This document shows positions 32,332 to 41,207 of a DNA stretch of 64,000 nucleotides, piece after piece. Positions within the stretch are counted from its first letter, which is position 1. Every line of letters starts with the position of its first letter. Under the pieces are notes generated by a model. It worked only from the letters and a program-made list of their open reading frames with translations, was not told the DNA's origin and did no database searches. The DNA is taken from positions 1-64,000 of the forward strand of contig NZ_SRXN01000022.1 in the NCBI RefSeq assembly GCF_004827385.1. Reading direction: 5' to 3'. A program made the translations under genes and the position numbers. Source of the DNA: Ensifer sp. MPMI2T (GTDB lineage Bacteria; Pseudomonadota; Alphaproteobacteria; Rhizobiales; Rhizobiaceae).

Positions 32332-33255
32332 ATGATCCCGGACTACCAGACCCTCATGCTCCCCGTCTTGCGCCTTGCCGCAGAGTGTGAAACCCGCGTG
32401 GCCGATGTCGCGGAGCGGATCGCTGACGATCTGGGTTTGACGCCGGAGGAGCGGGACGAGCTTCTGCCGAGCGGACGCCAGCGCCTGCTGCACAACCGCA
32501 TCCACTGGGCGAAATTCTACATGAGCAAGGCCGGTTTGATCGCGTCGCCCGCGCGTGGTCGGTTTGTTGCGACCGACAGAGGCAAGGCGCTACTGGCGAC
32601 TGCGCCAGACCGCATCGACGTGGCTCTCCTGATGCGAGAGCCGGAGTTCCGCGAGTTCTACAAGAATGAAGGTGGTGCCGCCGAAGAGAACGGTGTCATC
32701 GCAAAACCGCTCGACACTGCCTCACCCTGGACGACGCCGGAGGAGCAGATCGACGCGGCCTATGGGGCACTCCAAGCTGCACTCCGCGACGAACTCCTTC
32801 AACGCATCCTCGCGAATAGCCCGGCCTTCTTCGAGCAACTGATCGTCGATCTGCTCGTCGCCATGGGCTATGGTGGCAGCCACAAGGACGCCGCCGCCCA
32901 ACTCGGTCGCTACGGCGACGGCGGTGTCGATGGCATCGTCAACGAGGATCGCCTCGGCCTTGACCGCATCTATGTCCAGGCCAAACGCTACGCGCCTGGC
33001 AATCCGGTCGGCCGCCCGGACGTGAACGGCTTCGTCGGAAGTCTCGTCGGCCTCGGCGCCACCAAGGGCGTCTTCGTCACCACCTCCACCTTCAGTCAGC
33101 CGGCCCGCGACTACGTCAAGCATCTCTCGCAGCGGGTCATCCTCATTGATGGCCAGGAGTTGGCCGATCTGATGATCGAGCATGCCGTCGGCGTTCGCGG
33201 TTATCGCATGGTCGAGGTCAAGCGGCTCGATGAAGACTTCTTCGGCGAAGAGTGA
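32332..33255 (+). CDS. Mrr-family restriction endonuclease
   Basis: 307 residues from ATG 32332. The N-terminal ~85 residues form the Mrr winged-helix domain (LMLPVLRLAAECE, typical Mrr_N). The C-terminal catalytic domain has GDGGVDGIV followed by YVQAKRY, the D-QxK variant of the PD-(D/E)xK site seen in Mrr. It cleaves methylated or otherwise modified DNA (family knowledge). It starts 7 bp after the GIY-YIG gene, so the operon holds a modification-blocked enzyme (HsdRMS) and two probable modification-dependent ones. Confidence 0.9.
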   Translation: MIPDYQTLMLPVLRLAAECETRVADVAERIADDLGLTPEERDELLPSGRQRLLHNRIHWAKFYMSKAGLIASPARGRFVATDRGKALLATAPDRIDVALLMREPEFREFYKNEGGAAEENGVIAKPLDTASPWTTPEEQIDAAYGALQAALRDELLQRILANSPAFFEQLIVDLLVAMGYGGSHKDAAAQLGRYGDGGVDGIVNEDRLGLDRIYVQAKRYAPGNPVGRPDVNGFVGSLVGLGATKGVFVTTSTFSQPARDYVKHLSQRVILIDGQELADLMIEHAVGVRGYRMVEVKRLDEDFFGEE

Positions 33256-33303
33256 AGGGGATAATCGGTAGGGAGAGCGGAAATCATTTCCGCTACCTTA
33301 TCC
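33256..33303. terminator. Nested hairpin with palindromic core, right of R-M locus
   Basis: Inner perfect palindrome AGCGGAAATCATTTCCGCT (33276-33294), with outer pairing of GGGGATAA near 33258 to TTATCCC near 33298. It lies between the convergent mrr and HNH genes, so it can act as a bidirectional terminator. The core is shared with 24962-24976. Confidence 0.65.
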
Positions 33304-34233
33304 CTTGAATACCTGCTCGCGATGATACTGCAGGAACTGCGAATGCGGCCGCTCGTCCGGCCTTGCTGGGACGAGCAGGCGCCGCTCCGGATTGATAAGC
33401 CGCGTGATGGTGTCGGGTACGCCGCCACCAGCGATCAGCAGGCTGTAGTCATCATCAACCGAGATCAGCCCACGGTCGAACATCCAATGAAGCGTCCCGG
33501 ATAGCGCGAGCCCGTTTCGCACGCTGTCCGGCCCACCGCGCGCCACGGGGCGAATGTGCGCTGCCTGAACTTCCGATCGCCCGCCGCCGTTGATGAGCTT
33601 GAGGCCGGTGACGGCGCAGGTGTCGTGGTAGGCAGTCTTGATTGCTGCGGAGAAAGCGCGGTCCCGGAATGGGCGTTGAAGCACTTGGGTGATGAGACGG
33701 CGATCGATGCTGTCGGCCTCGTAGGGCATCTGGGGATTGTGGCCAAAGCCGATGCGCGCCTCTTCGACCGGATCCGGCGCCGCGCGTTCCCGGTCACGTT
33801 GCCCGAGAACATGGGCGAAGCCGGCAGTGAGGATCAGGTCATACTCGGCTTCGGGGATGTTCCGGACAGCGCGGCCGAACGCGCCTTTGTTCGTCGAGCC
33901 GTCCGCCTTGCGCAGGCCGCTCTCGTAGTAATGGTCCGCCTCCTTGAACGGAATGGCATGATCGAAGGGAAGGAAGTCCTCGATCAGCGCGTAGAAGTGA
34001 TCGGGCTTCGATGGATCCGGAATGATGTCGGCAATTCGCGCCGTCGCGAAATACGCCTGTCTGCCACCCGTCTTCATCAGGTCGCTGCTCGGACGCCTCG
34101 GTTCATAATAGACGATCCAGTCCCCGCGCGCCGCCTCGACCTGACGCAGATAGGTCCGCGGAAAATGATACCGCTGCTCCGGGAGATCGTCATAGGTCGG
34201 ATCGACCTTTGTGGTGAGTATGGCCTTCGCCAT
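33298..34233 (-). CDS. HNH restriction endonuclease
   Basis: 311 residues. The N-terminal half has a PUA/EVE-type look (PRTYLRQVEAARGDWIVYYEP and onward to ATARIADI). The C-terminal half is an HNH nuclease: CAVTGLKLINGGGRSEVQAAHIRPVARGGPDSVRNGLALS contains the AAHI His, Asn and LHWMFDRG signature, as in the HNH_2 group of putative restriction enzymes. It is convergent to the type I locus and separated from it by the hairpin at 33256, so it forms its own transcription unit, another nuclease in the defence stretch. Confidence 0.85.
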   Translation of the reverse strand: MAKAILTTKVDPTYDDLPEQRYHFPRTYLRQVEAARGDWIVYYEPRRPSSDLMKTGGRQAYFATARIADIIPDPSKPDHFYALIEDFLPFDHAIPFKEADHYYESGLRKADGSTNKGAFGRAVRNIPEAEYDLILTAGFAHVLGQRDRERAAPDPVEEARIGFGHNPQMPYEADSIDRRLITQVLQRPFRDRAFSAAIKTAYHDTCAVTGLKLINGGGRSEVQAAHIRPVARGGPDSVRNGLALSGTLHWMFDRGLISVDDDYSLLIAGGGVPDTITRLINPERRLLVPARPDERPHSQFLQYHREQVFKG

Positions 34234-34590
34234 GGGATGGACTTGCTCTCACTCTGGAAATCAGGCTGCCGCCACCTTGGTACCAGGCGACAGGCTGACT
34301 TGAAAGACCCGGATGCTCCCGCCGTTTCAGCCCTATTTTCGCGCAAAGCGTGCACGTATTAATTGTGCTTGTTGCTTGCGGTAGCGGAAATGCAAATTTT
34401 TTTGGAATGATGCATACTTGAGGCAGTTTAGAGTATTTAAAGTAATAACTGATATATAATTCCATGTAATACTTGGAAACAATTTATTGCAAAACTTAAG
34501 ATTGCTTTCAAATGGCGGATTGTTCTGAGATAATGGAGGGGTAAAGGCGATTATGCTTTTACGACCCTCCCTCTTACATGGAGATACCCC
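34234..34590. other. AT-rich intergenic region upstream of module F
   Basis: Noticeably AT-rich around 34360-34510 compared with the flanks, with no gene in it. It likely holds promoters for both the minus-strand HNH gene and the gene at 34591. A stem (GGAGGGGTAAA with TTTTAC...CCCTCC, about 34533-34569) precedes the ribosome site of 34591. Confidence 0.45.
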
Positions 34591-35817
34591 ATGACCAAGA
34601 CTACAAACGCATTCGCTCTCCCATCCGCCGCCCGCACGTTCTACGAAGCCAACTCGCTCGCCGAGGACGTCAAGACCCAGCTCGAAGAGACGGCCATGTT
34701 CCTCATCAGCGTTTCGCGTCGTTCGACCGAAGAGACCTTCAAGCTCGGCGAGCATCTTGAACGCGCAGCCGGGCTGCTCCCGGAAGGAACATTGGAAAAA
34801 TGGGCTGTGGAGCGCTGCGGCTATACCGCGCGCCACGTCCGGACCCAGCGCGCGGTATTTCGCAACCTGCGTCGCTACAAGGACATTCTGGTGGAACTGG
34901 CCGTCGGTCCGACGGTTCTTGGAAAGTTGAGCGCTGCTGAGCCCAAGCAGATCGAACAGGCCATCGGCTTTGCTGCCCAGAACGGCAAGCTCAGGGTGCA
35001 GGACGTCGCAGCGATTATGGCTGGCTCGAAAAACGAGACAGAGGCGCGGCCGCAGGTCAATCTGTACGATGTCGGCGGTATTGACGGACTGAAGGCAATC
35101 ATTGCGATCAAAGTCCGGGATGGTCTCAAGTCGCTCATCGGACATCTCGAAGAGATCCGCGCGCATATCGACGAGGCGTTGCCGAAGAAGAACATCGTCA
35201 AAAAGTCGCTCGCGGACAAAACACACCTGACGGCGCGCCTTGCTCGACGAGAGCTTGAGAGCCTTGCTCAGTTCGTGATGCCGAATCCTCACTGCACGAG
35301 TGTGGTTTGGAACAGCCCCCTTCCACCGAAGACACGATGGTCGGAAGTCGGCGATTTGCTCTATAAGATGGGCAGCATCGAAAGCTGGCCAGAAAAAGAA
35401 AAACTGCGGACCTGGCTGGAAACGGAAGTCGTGCCAGTCCTGGAATGGGCGACCTCGAAGAACATCGCTCCAACCTGGCCAGGTGCTGAAACGAGTGAGG
35501 CGCCGAGCGTGATCGTTCCGGCCGAGGTTGGTCCGGACGAGCGGGGTGATCCGAATGTCACCCGCAATCCTGATGCGGTGGCGACGGGTGTCCCCTCGGT
35601 CGAAGAACGGATGGGGGCTATTGCTGCGGCTTTTGGGGCTACTGCCACGATCGAAGCGCCTAAGTCCAAGTTCACACCGGAGGATGACATTCCTTCCGTC
35701 GCTGAAGCTCTGGCCAAACCTGGAAAACACATGATGCGTCCGGAGATCGTTGGCCGGATCAAGTCCGGGTCGGGCATCGCGACGAAATCGGTAACACCAC
35801 CGAACGCCGCCGCTTAA
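34591..35817 (+). CDS. Unknown protein with helical N-terminal domain
   Basis: 408 residues, ATG 34591. Residues ~25-100 (LISVSRRSTEETFKLGEHL, then TLEKWAVERCGYTARHVRT) look like a helix-turn-helix region related to DUF3102-type phage/plasmid proteins, which pair LGxxLxxA with a helical recognition unit. The rest is helical and charged, ending in a low-complexity Pro/Ala/Ser tail. It stands first in block F with its own terminator after it. A plasmid- or island-maintenance function is possible. Confidence 0.65.
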   Translation: MTKTTNAFALPSAARTFYEANSLAEDVKTQLEETAMFLISVSRRSTEETFKLGEHLERAAGLLPEGTLEKWAVERCGYTARHVRTQRAVFRNLRRYKDILVELAVGPTVLGKLSAAEPKQIEQAIGFAAQNGKLRVQDVAAIMAGSKNETEARPQVNLYDVGGIDGLKAIIAIKVRDGLKSLIGHLEEIRAHIDEALPKKNIVKKSLADKTHLTARLARRELESLAQFVMPNPHCTSVVWNSPLPPKTRWSEVGDLLYKMGSIESWPEKEKLRTWLETEVVPVLEWATSKNIAPTWPGAETSEAPSVIVPAEVGPDERGDPNVTRNPDAVATGVPSVEERMGAIAAAFGATATIEAPKSKFTPEDDIPSVAEALAKPGKHMMRPEIVGRIKSGSGIATKSVTPPNAAA

Positions 35818-35872
35818 TGCGCTTGGTCCAAGACTGGACGGCCGGAATCTCGGCTTCCCATAAATCTCCAGA

Positions 35873-35899
35873 GGGCCGCCTGCCGGCCCTTTTCCTTTT
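35873..35899 (+). terminator. Rho-independent terminator
   Basis: GGGCCG (35873-35878), loop CCTGC, CGGCCC (35884-35889), then TTTTCCTTTT. It closes the transcription unit of the gene ending at 35817. The following ~260 bp to 36157 hold no gene. Confidence 0.75.
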
Positions 35900-36156
35900 G
35901 CCTGCCGCAGGCGGGCGGAAACACGCTGCCTCGGCAACGCCGGTCGTCGGAAGGGGCCATCCGCTCCGGGGCTTCGTGAGCCCGGCGTTAACTACGTACC
36001 GGCTTTGTTCTTTTTTGCTCTTCCGGGTCCTTGAGCCCGTTCGCCGGTCCTGCCAGGTTAGGGCCGTTCGGAAGACCGGACACAAAGCGGCCCAAGCCGA
36101 TGTTGGCGCATCGACAAGGGCCTGACCCTCAGCCTTCTGTCGAAAGGAATCGGGCT

Positions 36157-37224
36157 ATGACCACGCATACTCTCTCCGTCCCCAGTGGGGAAGTTCTCCG
36201 TTCGACCGCTCTCGCGGCGTCTGTCTTCTCCCACCGTTCGTTCGGCTCCGGCACGCGGGTCGGCGTCGGCGAACCGGCAGCACTGCGCCGCCATCCGCAT
36301 ATCGTTCGCTTTGCCGAGGTTGAGGCCGATCTCGATCTGCTGATCGATCGCGCAATCGCGGCGATTGCCGACGGCGAGCCGATCGAGGACGAAATCCTCG
36401 GCCACTACGTTTACATCGCCTCGCTCGTCCGCGCCGTGTCGTTCCGGGAAGGCAAGCTCTTGGAGCAGGCGGTCGAGCGTCTGGCGAAGGCCAACCCCTC
36501 CATCACCGTACTGACGCAGTCGCTGAAGTTGCCGCTGGTCAAGGCGGCGCTCGAAGCCGTCTCCGGAAACGACTGGTCTTGCCTCGACGGTATCAAACTC
36601 GACTGCGAGGCGCCGGCGAAGGGCAGCTACACGCCCGACCTGATCGTTGTGAACCGCGCGCGGCACACGGCTTACGTCCTCGATCTCAAGCGTTCGCTCG
36701 CCTCCTATGGCGACACCAGCCGGCTTGAGGAACTGAAGCTGAAGATGATGGCGTCGGCGATGGTGCTGCCGGACTGGCTCTACAAGCATCACAAGCGCAT
36801 GATGGTCGACACGGTCGAGGTCGCGATCGTCGATGGTGCCAGCCGCCCGAGCGATCATGCGACCGGCATCTGGGCCTTGTCCGAGATCGACGACCTGCTG
36901 GAGATCGACGGTGTTGCCGCCTGCATGGCCGAACTGCGTCTGCGATTCGGTCGCCGTGTCCAGCAGCTTCTCGAAGCGGAAGCGCGCAAGGCGCTGGGTG
37001 TCGTGGAAACGGTCGTGTCGGATACGCACGCCTCGACCATGCCCGGCAAGCCGCCGATCGCGTTGAACGGTCTGTCTCGCAGCTTTGAGGAAGAGCAGGC
37101 GATGGCCGCGCCGGACGACAACGATGGTCATTTTGATCTCGACTGCTTCGACGAGGATCAGGATGACGAGCCGGAACCGGTCCGCATCCGCGTTGGCTTT
37201 GCCCGTCGTCCACGCCGGCACTGA
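36157..37224 (+). CDS. PD-(D/E)xK-like protein
   Basis: 355 residues; ATG 36157 follows GAAAGGA, and in-frame upstream codons lack coding character. TPDLIVV with Asp161, followed by VLDLKRS with Asp176 and Lys178, forms a good PD-DxK active site inside a beta-strand context. No helicase or methylase partner is adjacent, but an AAA ATPase and metallopeptidase follow. The C-terminal tail is acidic then basic (EEEQAMAAPDDNDGHFDLD, RRPRRH). Nuclease activity is inferred from the motif alone. Confidence 0.65.
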   Translation: MTTHTLSVPSGEVLRSTALAASVFSHRSFGSGTRVGVGEPAALRRHPHIVRFAEVEADLDLLIDRAIAAIADGEPIEDEILGHYVYIASLVRAVSFREGKLLEQAVERLAKANPSITVLTQSLKLPLVKAALEAVSGNDWSCLDGIKLDCEAPAKGSYTPDLIVVNRARHTAYVLDLKRSLASYGDTSRLEELKLKMMASAMVLPDWLYKHHKRMMVDTVEVAIVDGASRPSDHATGIWALSEIDDLLEIDGVAACMAELRLRFGRRVQQLLEAEARKALGVVETVVSDTHASTMPGKPPIALNGLSRSFEEEQAMAAPDDNDGHFDLDCFDEDQDDEPEPVRIRVGFARRPRRH

Positions 37225-37340
37225 TCGGCCGCTCGCCCGACGGCACTAACCGCGGCTACGCCGAGACCCGCGTGGCCGGCTTTCCTCATCTTCCATTCCA
37301 CGTACGCCGGATGCCCATGCGCTCTGGCGAGGAGACAGTC

Positions 37341-37880
37341 ATGTCTATCGATACCCGCAGCCCGTCTGTGGCCAGCTTCGTCTGCGAAGCGGTTACGACC
37401 GATACCATCCCGTCGACTTGCCTTCACAGCAGGCTGGCGATGCCTCGCCACGAACCCGCTGACGTTGGTCGTGGTTCGAGCCGTCACAACGATCCCGCCG
37501 TCCTGATCGGCCTGGCGCTCGCCTTCGTTCGGCAAGGCCTTCTGCTGGATGGCCCTGTTCCGGAACCATTGATGCTCCGGTTGAGTGCGCTTGCCGACGA
37601 CGGCAACGCCGCATGCCGTCTGCTGCTCGACTGGCTGCGGAACCGCAACCGCGATTTCAGTCTGTTTCAGAGCGAGCATTTGGCCGGGCCGGCTCCGGAC
37701 ACTGCGTCGGCCGACACCAACCGACCGCGTCGTTCGCCGCGCGAGCATGTGTTGGCAGCTTCTGCGAAGTCTGTTTATCGCGACGGTCGAAAACGTCTCC
37801 GCACACGGCCGCGCGATCCGATGCAGAACTCCAAAACGGCAATTATTGCCGCGGAGACCGGGGGGCGCGCTGATGGATAA
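37341..37880 (+). CDS. Unknown protein upstream of the AAA ATPase
   Basis: 179 residues; ATG 37341 after GAGGAGAC. No recognised domain: a hydrophobic helix-rich centre (NDPAVLIGLALAFVRQGLLL, LRLSALADDGNAACRLLLDW) resembles a short helical-repeat unit, followed by an Arg-rich tail. Overlaps the AAA gene by 8 bp, so the two are likely co-translated. Confidence 0.65.
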   Translation: MSIDTRSPSVASFVCEAVTTDTIPSTCLHSRLAMPRHEPADVGRGSSRHNDPAVLIGLALAFVRQGLLLDGPVPEPLMLRLSALADDGNAACRLLLDWLRNRNRDFSLFQSEHLAGPAPDTASADTNRPRRSPREHVLAASAKSVYRDGRKRLRTRPRDPMQNSKTAIIAAETGGRADG

Positions 37881-39849
37881 ACTCGCCCGTCTGTTCGTTC
37901 ACCGTCTTCATCATCTCGCTCGCCGCGAGGCGCGCCGGATCGCTCTGCGCAACGGCCTGCTCGAAGGCAAGATTGTCGATGTCGGTGGCCATCTTCTCTT
38001 CCGCTTTACTCCGGTCTTCGACACCTCGAGATTGAGCGGCGATCCGGTTCGGGATGGCGCCTGGTTCCGGCAGAACTTTGGCGACTGGCTGTTTGTGCCG
38101 AAGGAGACAGGCAATCACACGTCTGGTCCTGCCGGCGATGGTGTCGTGACAACGCAGACTGTTGCTGCGCCGTTTGCCTCGCCACTGGTTGCCTTCCACC
38201 GGGCACGACACAGCATGACCGCGCAAGACACTATCCCAGGCAGTAGCATCGATCGGCGTGCCTACGCGGTCGGCCTGGTGGATCGGGCAGCGGCAATGCC
38301 ACTGGTCAGTCACATCGTTGCAGCCTTGGTGTTGGCGTCCGCGGTGCGGAGCAGTGGGAGATCGCTCCGGGAGGTCGTCCATGTTCTGACCCGTGTGACG
38401 CCGGTCGTGATCGTTCATGCGCCGCTCGATGGCTTCGAACGCGAAACGCTTCGGCTCGTGGAAAAGTCTAGGCTCGTGCCCGGGGGGCCCTTCGCGGTCA
38501 TCGACGCCGACCACATGTTCGATGACAACCACTTCGACGTTTACGAGGGGGAGACCCGCAAGCGTCTTGTGGCGTTCTCCGGCGCAGGCGTGCACCGGGT
38601 CACGGGCAATGCCTTGCGTCGGCGAATGATTAGCGCACTTTCCCGCGACTTTCCCATCGTCGCTATCGCTGAAAAGCGATCGGACATTCCCTCTCTGCTG
38701 CGGATCTCCGCCGACCTGTCGCTGGAAACGGGAAAGCTTGATCGGAGGTTCGTCGCAGATCTGGTCGAGGTGCTCTATCCGGACACGGCAATCGAGACGC
38801 TCGGCCTGCCGTCGGATTCCGATGCGCGCTGGCTATCGCTTGAGGATCTGGTCCTTGCCTTCCGTCCGGGGCGGCATGTCCGGGATGTGATGCACGTCCT
38901 TGCTACGCTCATCGAACGCAATCGCGGCGACTTCGAAGAGGAGGACGGCGATGGCGGCGACAAGGCATCGGGCTCTGCATCGAAGCCTTCCACCACATCC
39001 ACCGAGAAGGCGTCGGGATCGGAAGAGAAGCCGAAGCCGTCCGAAACCGAGAGCAACGGCCGCTGGAAGAAGGACAAGCCGTCCGGCGCCGAAGTGATCC
39101 AGCCGGAGCCTTTGCCCATGGCGGGCGAGATCAAGCGCAGACCGCCGGTCACCGTCGAGACCCTTTCCGGATACGGCAAGGCGAAGGATTGGGCGCTCGA
39201 TCTCAAAGCCGACCTCGACGATTACCGGGCGAGCATCCTTGCCTGGTCGGAGATGAGCACCAAGCTTTTGCTGTCCGGCCCGCCCGGGACCGGCAAGACG
39301 ACTTTTGCCCGGGCGCTTTGCAACAGCCTGCAGGTTCCGCTGGTGGTCACCTCGGTCTCGACCTGGCTTCAGGGCGGACATTTGAACGACGTGATCGACA
39401 AGATGAACAAGACATTTGTCGAGGCGCGGGCCATGGCGCCGTCCATCCTGTTCATCGACGAAATCGATGGCATCGGCAAGCGGCAGCCGGCTGAGCGGGA
39501 ATATGCTGACTATTGGAATGCCGTGGTCAACAAGGCGCTGGAACTGCTCGACGGCGCCGTGAAAAGCGAGGGGTTGATCATCGTCGGCGCCACCAACCGG
39601 CCCGACGATATAGACGAGGCGATCAAGCGCTCCGGGCGGCTGGAAACGCATATCGAGATTCCGAAGCCCGATGTCCCGACGCTCGCGGAAATCCTCGCTC
39701 ATCATCTCGGTGACGATGTGACGTCGTTGATCCGGGAGCCGGTAGCGGACGGCCAGGCAGAAGCCGATGATGGGTTCTCGCTGAGGAAGATCGTCGCCGA
39801 CCATCTGAAGGAAGAGGCAGAAGATGAACGGAAGGGAGCAGGCCGATGA
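37873..39849 (+). CDS. AAA ATPase, FtsH-like motor half
   Basis: 658 residues; ATG 37873 is the start because the frame upstream merely shadows the previous gene. Residues ~1-350 are an unknown domain, followed by an acidic/Ser-rich linker (~355-420). The AAA module carries Walker A GPPGTGKTT (~469-477), Walker B ILFIDEIDGIG (~525) and sensor GATNRPDDID. No membrane helix, unlike true FtsH. The AAA lid helix and zinc peptidase are encoded by the next gene, which overlaps by ATGA, so the machine appears split into two chains. Confidence 0.85.
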   Translation: MDKLARLFVHRLHHLARREARRIALRNGLLEGKIVDVGGHLLFRFTPVFDTSRLSGDPVRDGAWFRQNFGDWLFVPKETGNHTSGPAGDGVVTTQTVAAPFASPLVAFHRARHSMTAQDTIPGSSIDRRAYAVGLVDRAAAMPLVSHIVAALVLASAVRSSGRSLREVVHVLTRVTPVVIVHAPLDGFERETLRLVEKSRLVPGGPFAVIDADHMFDDNHFDVYEGETRKRLVAFSGAGVHRVTGNALRRRMISALSRDFPIVAIAEKRSDIPSLLRISADLSLETGKLDRRFVADLVEVLYPDTAIETLGLPSDSDARWLSLEDLVLAFRPGRHVRDVMHVLATLIERNRGDFEEEDGDGGDKASGSASKPSTTSTEKASGSEEKPKPSETESNGRWKKDKPSGAEVIQPEPLPMAGEIKRRPPVTVETLSGYGKAKDWALDLKADLDDYRASILAWSEMSTKLLLSGPPGTGKTTFARALCNSLQVPLVVTSVSTWLQGGHLNDVIDKMNKTFVEARAMAPSILFIDEIDGIGKRQPAEREYADYWNAVVNKALELLDGAVKSEGLIIVGATNRPDDIDEAIKRSGRLETHIEIPKPDVPTLAEILAHHLGDDVTSLIREPVADGQAEADDGFSLRKIVADHLKEEAEDERKGAGR

Positions 39850-40631
39850 CCGAGCCGCAGAACAGCAACACGACGGCAACGCCGTCGTCCGCGCATCAGG
39901 GCAATCCCGTCGACGCGATTCTGAGGCGCCTGGCAACGCGGGCCATGGGGCTGACAGGTGCGGATATCGAACGCATCGTTCGGGAGGCGCGATTGAAGGC
40001 GCGCCGCGGCAAGCGGGCGATCCGCTACGAGGATATCGAAGACAGGATCCGGAGCAATCGTCCGCCTTTGCCCTACAGTCTGCGTTGGCGCTTCGCCTTC
40101 CACGAGGCGGGACATGCGGTTGTCCACCACGCTCTCGATCTCGGCCCGGTCCGCGGCCTCAATATCGATACCGGACAGGGCGGTTACAATCTGGTCGGCT
40201 TTCACCTCTGGGCCACCGACACTCGGGACTGGTACGAAAACATGCTCACCATGCTGATGGCCGGACGGGCTGCCGAGAAACTGATGCTCAAGCGCGTCTC
40301 GGCTGGTTCCGGCGGCGCCGACGACAGCGATCTGGCGCGGGCCACCCGGATGGCATTTGAGATGGAGCGAAGCCTTGGTTTCGGAACCGAGCATCCGCTG
40401 CTCTATCGTCCAAATCGCGATCCGGGCGCGGTTCTCGATCGTGAGCCCGAACTGGCGGCTCGTGTTCATAATCGACTGGTAGCGGCATTCGACCGGGCGG
40501 ATGCCGTCTTCGAATCCGGCACTGCGTGCTGTGGTCAGCTCGCCCCGGTAGTTTGCCCGGATGGCATCGACATGCGAGGCTGGCACGCCGTTGTTCAGGA
40601 GGTATGTGAGGCCAGCGCACCCGTTCTCTAG
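39846..40631 (+). CDS. M41-type metallopeptidase with AAA lid, 3' end altered
   Basis: 261 residues. MGLTGADIERIVREARLKARR is the AAA lid helix. FHEAGHAVVHH gives the zinc site (His86, Glu87, His90), and GGADDSDLARAT supplies the third ligand as in FtsH. The chain thus completes the AAA gene before it. From about 40510 the frame runs antisense through an integrase remnant and ends in non-family sequence, so the natural C terminus has been lost by recombination. Whether the truncated enzyme works is open; the HExxH core is intact. Confidence 0.8.
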   Translation: MTEPQNSNTTATPSSAHQGNPVDAILRRLATRAMGLTGADIERIVREARLKARRGKRAIRYEDIEDRIRSNRPPLPYSLRWRFAFHEAGHAVVHHALDLGPVRGLNIDTGQGGYNLVGFHLWATDTRDWYENMLTMLMAGRAAEKLMLKRVSAGSGGADDSDLARATRMAFEMERSLGFGTEHPLLYRPNRDPGAVLDREPELAARVHNRLVAAFDRADAVFESGTACCGQLAPVVCPDGIDMRGWHAVVQEVCEASAPVL

Positions 40632-41030
40632 GGAGAGCTCCACGCGGGTCCCGAACTTCGCCAGCAGTTGACAGGCCCAGCCGACCTCGAGATCGAGCTC
40701 CATCTCGACGACATCGCCACCACGGCCGTTGCGCTTGGCCATCGTGCTGATGTCATCGAGCCTCTCGATTTCCTCATCCCGCACGTGCTCGAACAGGATC
40801 TGGAGCTGCTTCTTGGTAGGCATCGCTTCCTTCGAATTCATCTTCAGTTCGGCCAGTCGCATATTGAGCTTCCGGCCGATGATCTGAGCTTTTCTATGAT
40901 CGGAACAATGAAGGCTGAGTGAAAGACGGCTGCCCGGACGGCAATGAACGAAAGCGGCCGGTATGCGCGGCCGCCAATAGAAGATATTTCCGCGGCGAAT
41001 GAGATTCTCGACCCCGTGGCGCACGGCCAT
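40510..41030 (-). pseudogene. Tyrosine integrase, N-terminal remnant
   Basis: Starting at ATG 41030, MAVRHGVENLIRRGNIFYWRPRIPAAF... matches the DUF6538/N-terminal arm-binding region of rhizobial phage-type integrases. The homology-like part continues to about ...ARSAGFEDGIR near 40510, after which the frame is antisense to the M41 gene. The catalytic domain (R, HxxR, Y) is missing. Its position immediately inside the right att repeat marks it as the former integrase of island 1. Confidence 0.72.
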
Positions 41031-41080
41031 GACGAATACCCTGTCTTCGCCCGAAGGGTCGGCTGATGCGCGCTAGCGCC

Positions 41081-41207
41081 TGGGCATCACCTTTGGGCAT
41101 CAGTTCTGGGCATCAGGTCGCCAATGATGCCAAAACGGGATCCGGCACGACTGGAAAATCAAGGAATTAAGGGCTTTTAGCGAGAATTGGCTGGGGAACC
41201 TGGATTC
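41081..41207. repeat. Right copy of 127-bp direct repeat (putative att site)
   Basis: Partner of 994-1120 with five mismatches. It has the three GGGCATCA units at 13-bp spacing (41082, 41095, 41108) and ends within the T-loop of the tRNA-Gln fragment. Unlike the left copy, the tRNA sequence continues beyond it to 41231. Confidence 0.8.

Noticed and set aside
34333-35937. 534-codon minus-strand frame
   Set aside because: Antisense to the 34591 gene and extends through its promoter region; composition is not protein-like.
36058-37221. 387-codon minus-strand frame
   Set aside because: Mirror of the PD-(D/E)xK-like gene with biased His/Arg/Gln composition; no domain and no start signal.
39702-40509. 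C-terminal extension of the integrase remnant frame
   Set aside because: From about 40510 leftwards the minus-strand frame is only the complement of the M41 and AAA genes; integrase homology stops there.
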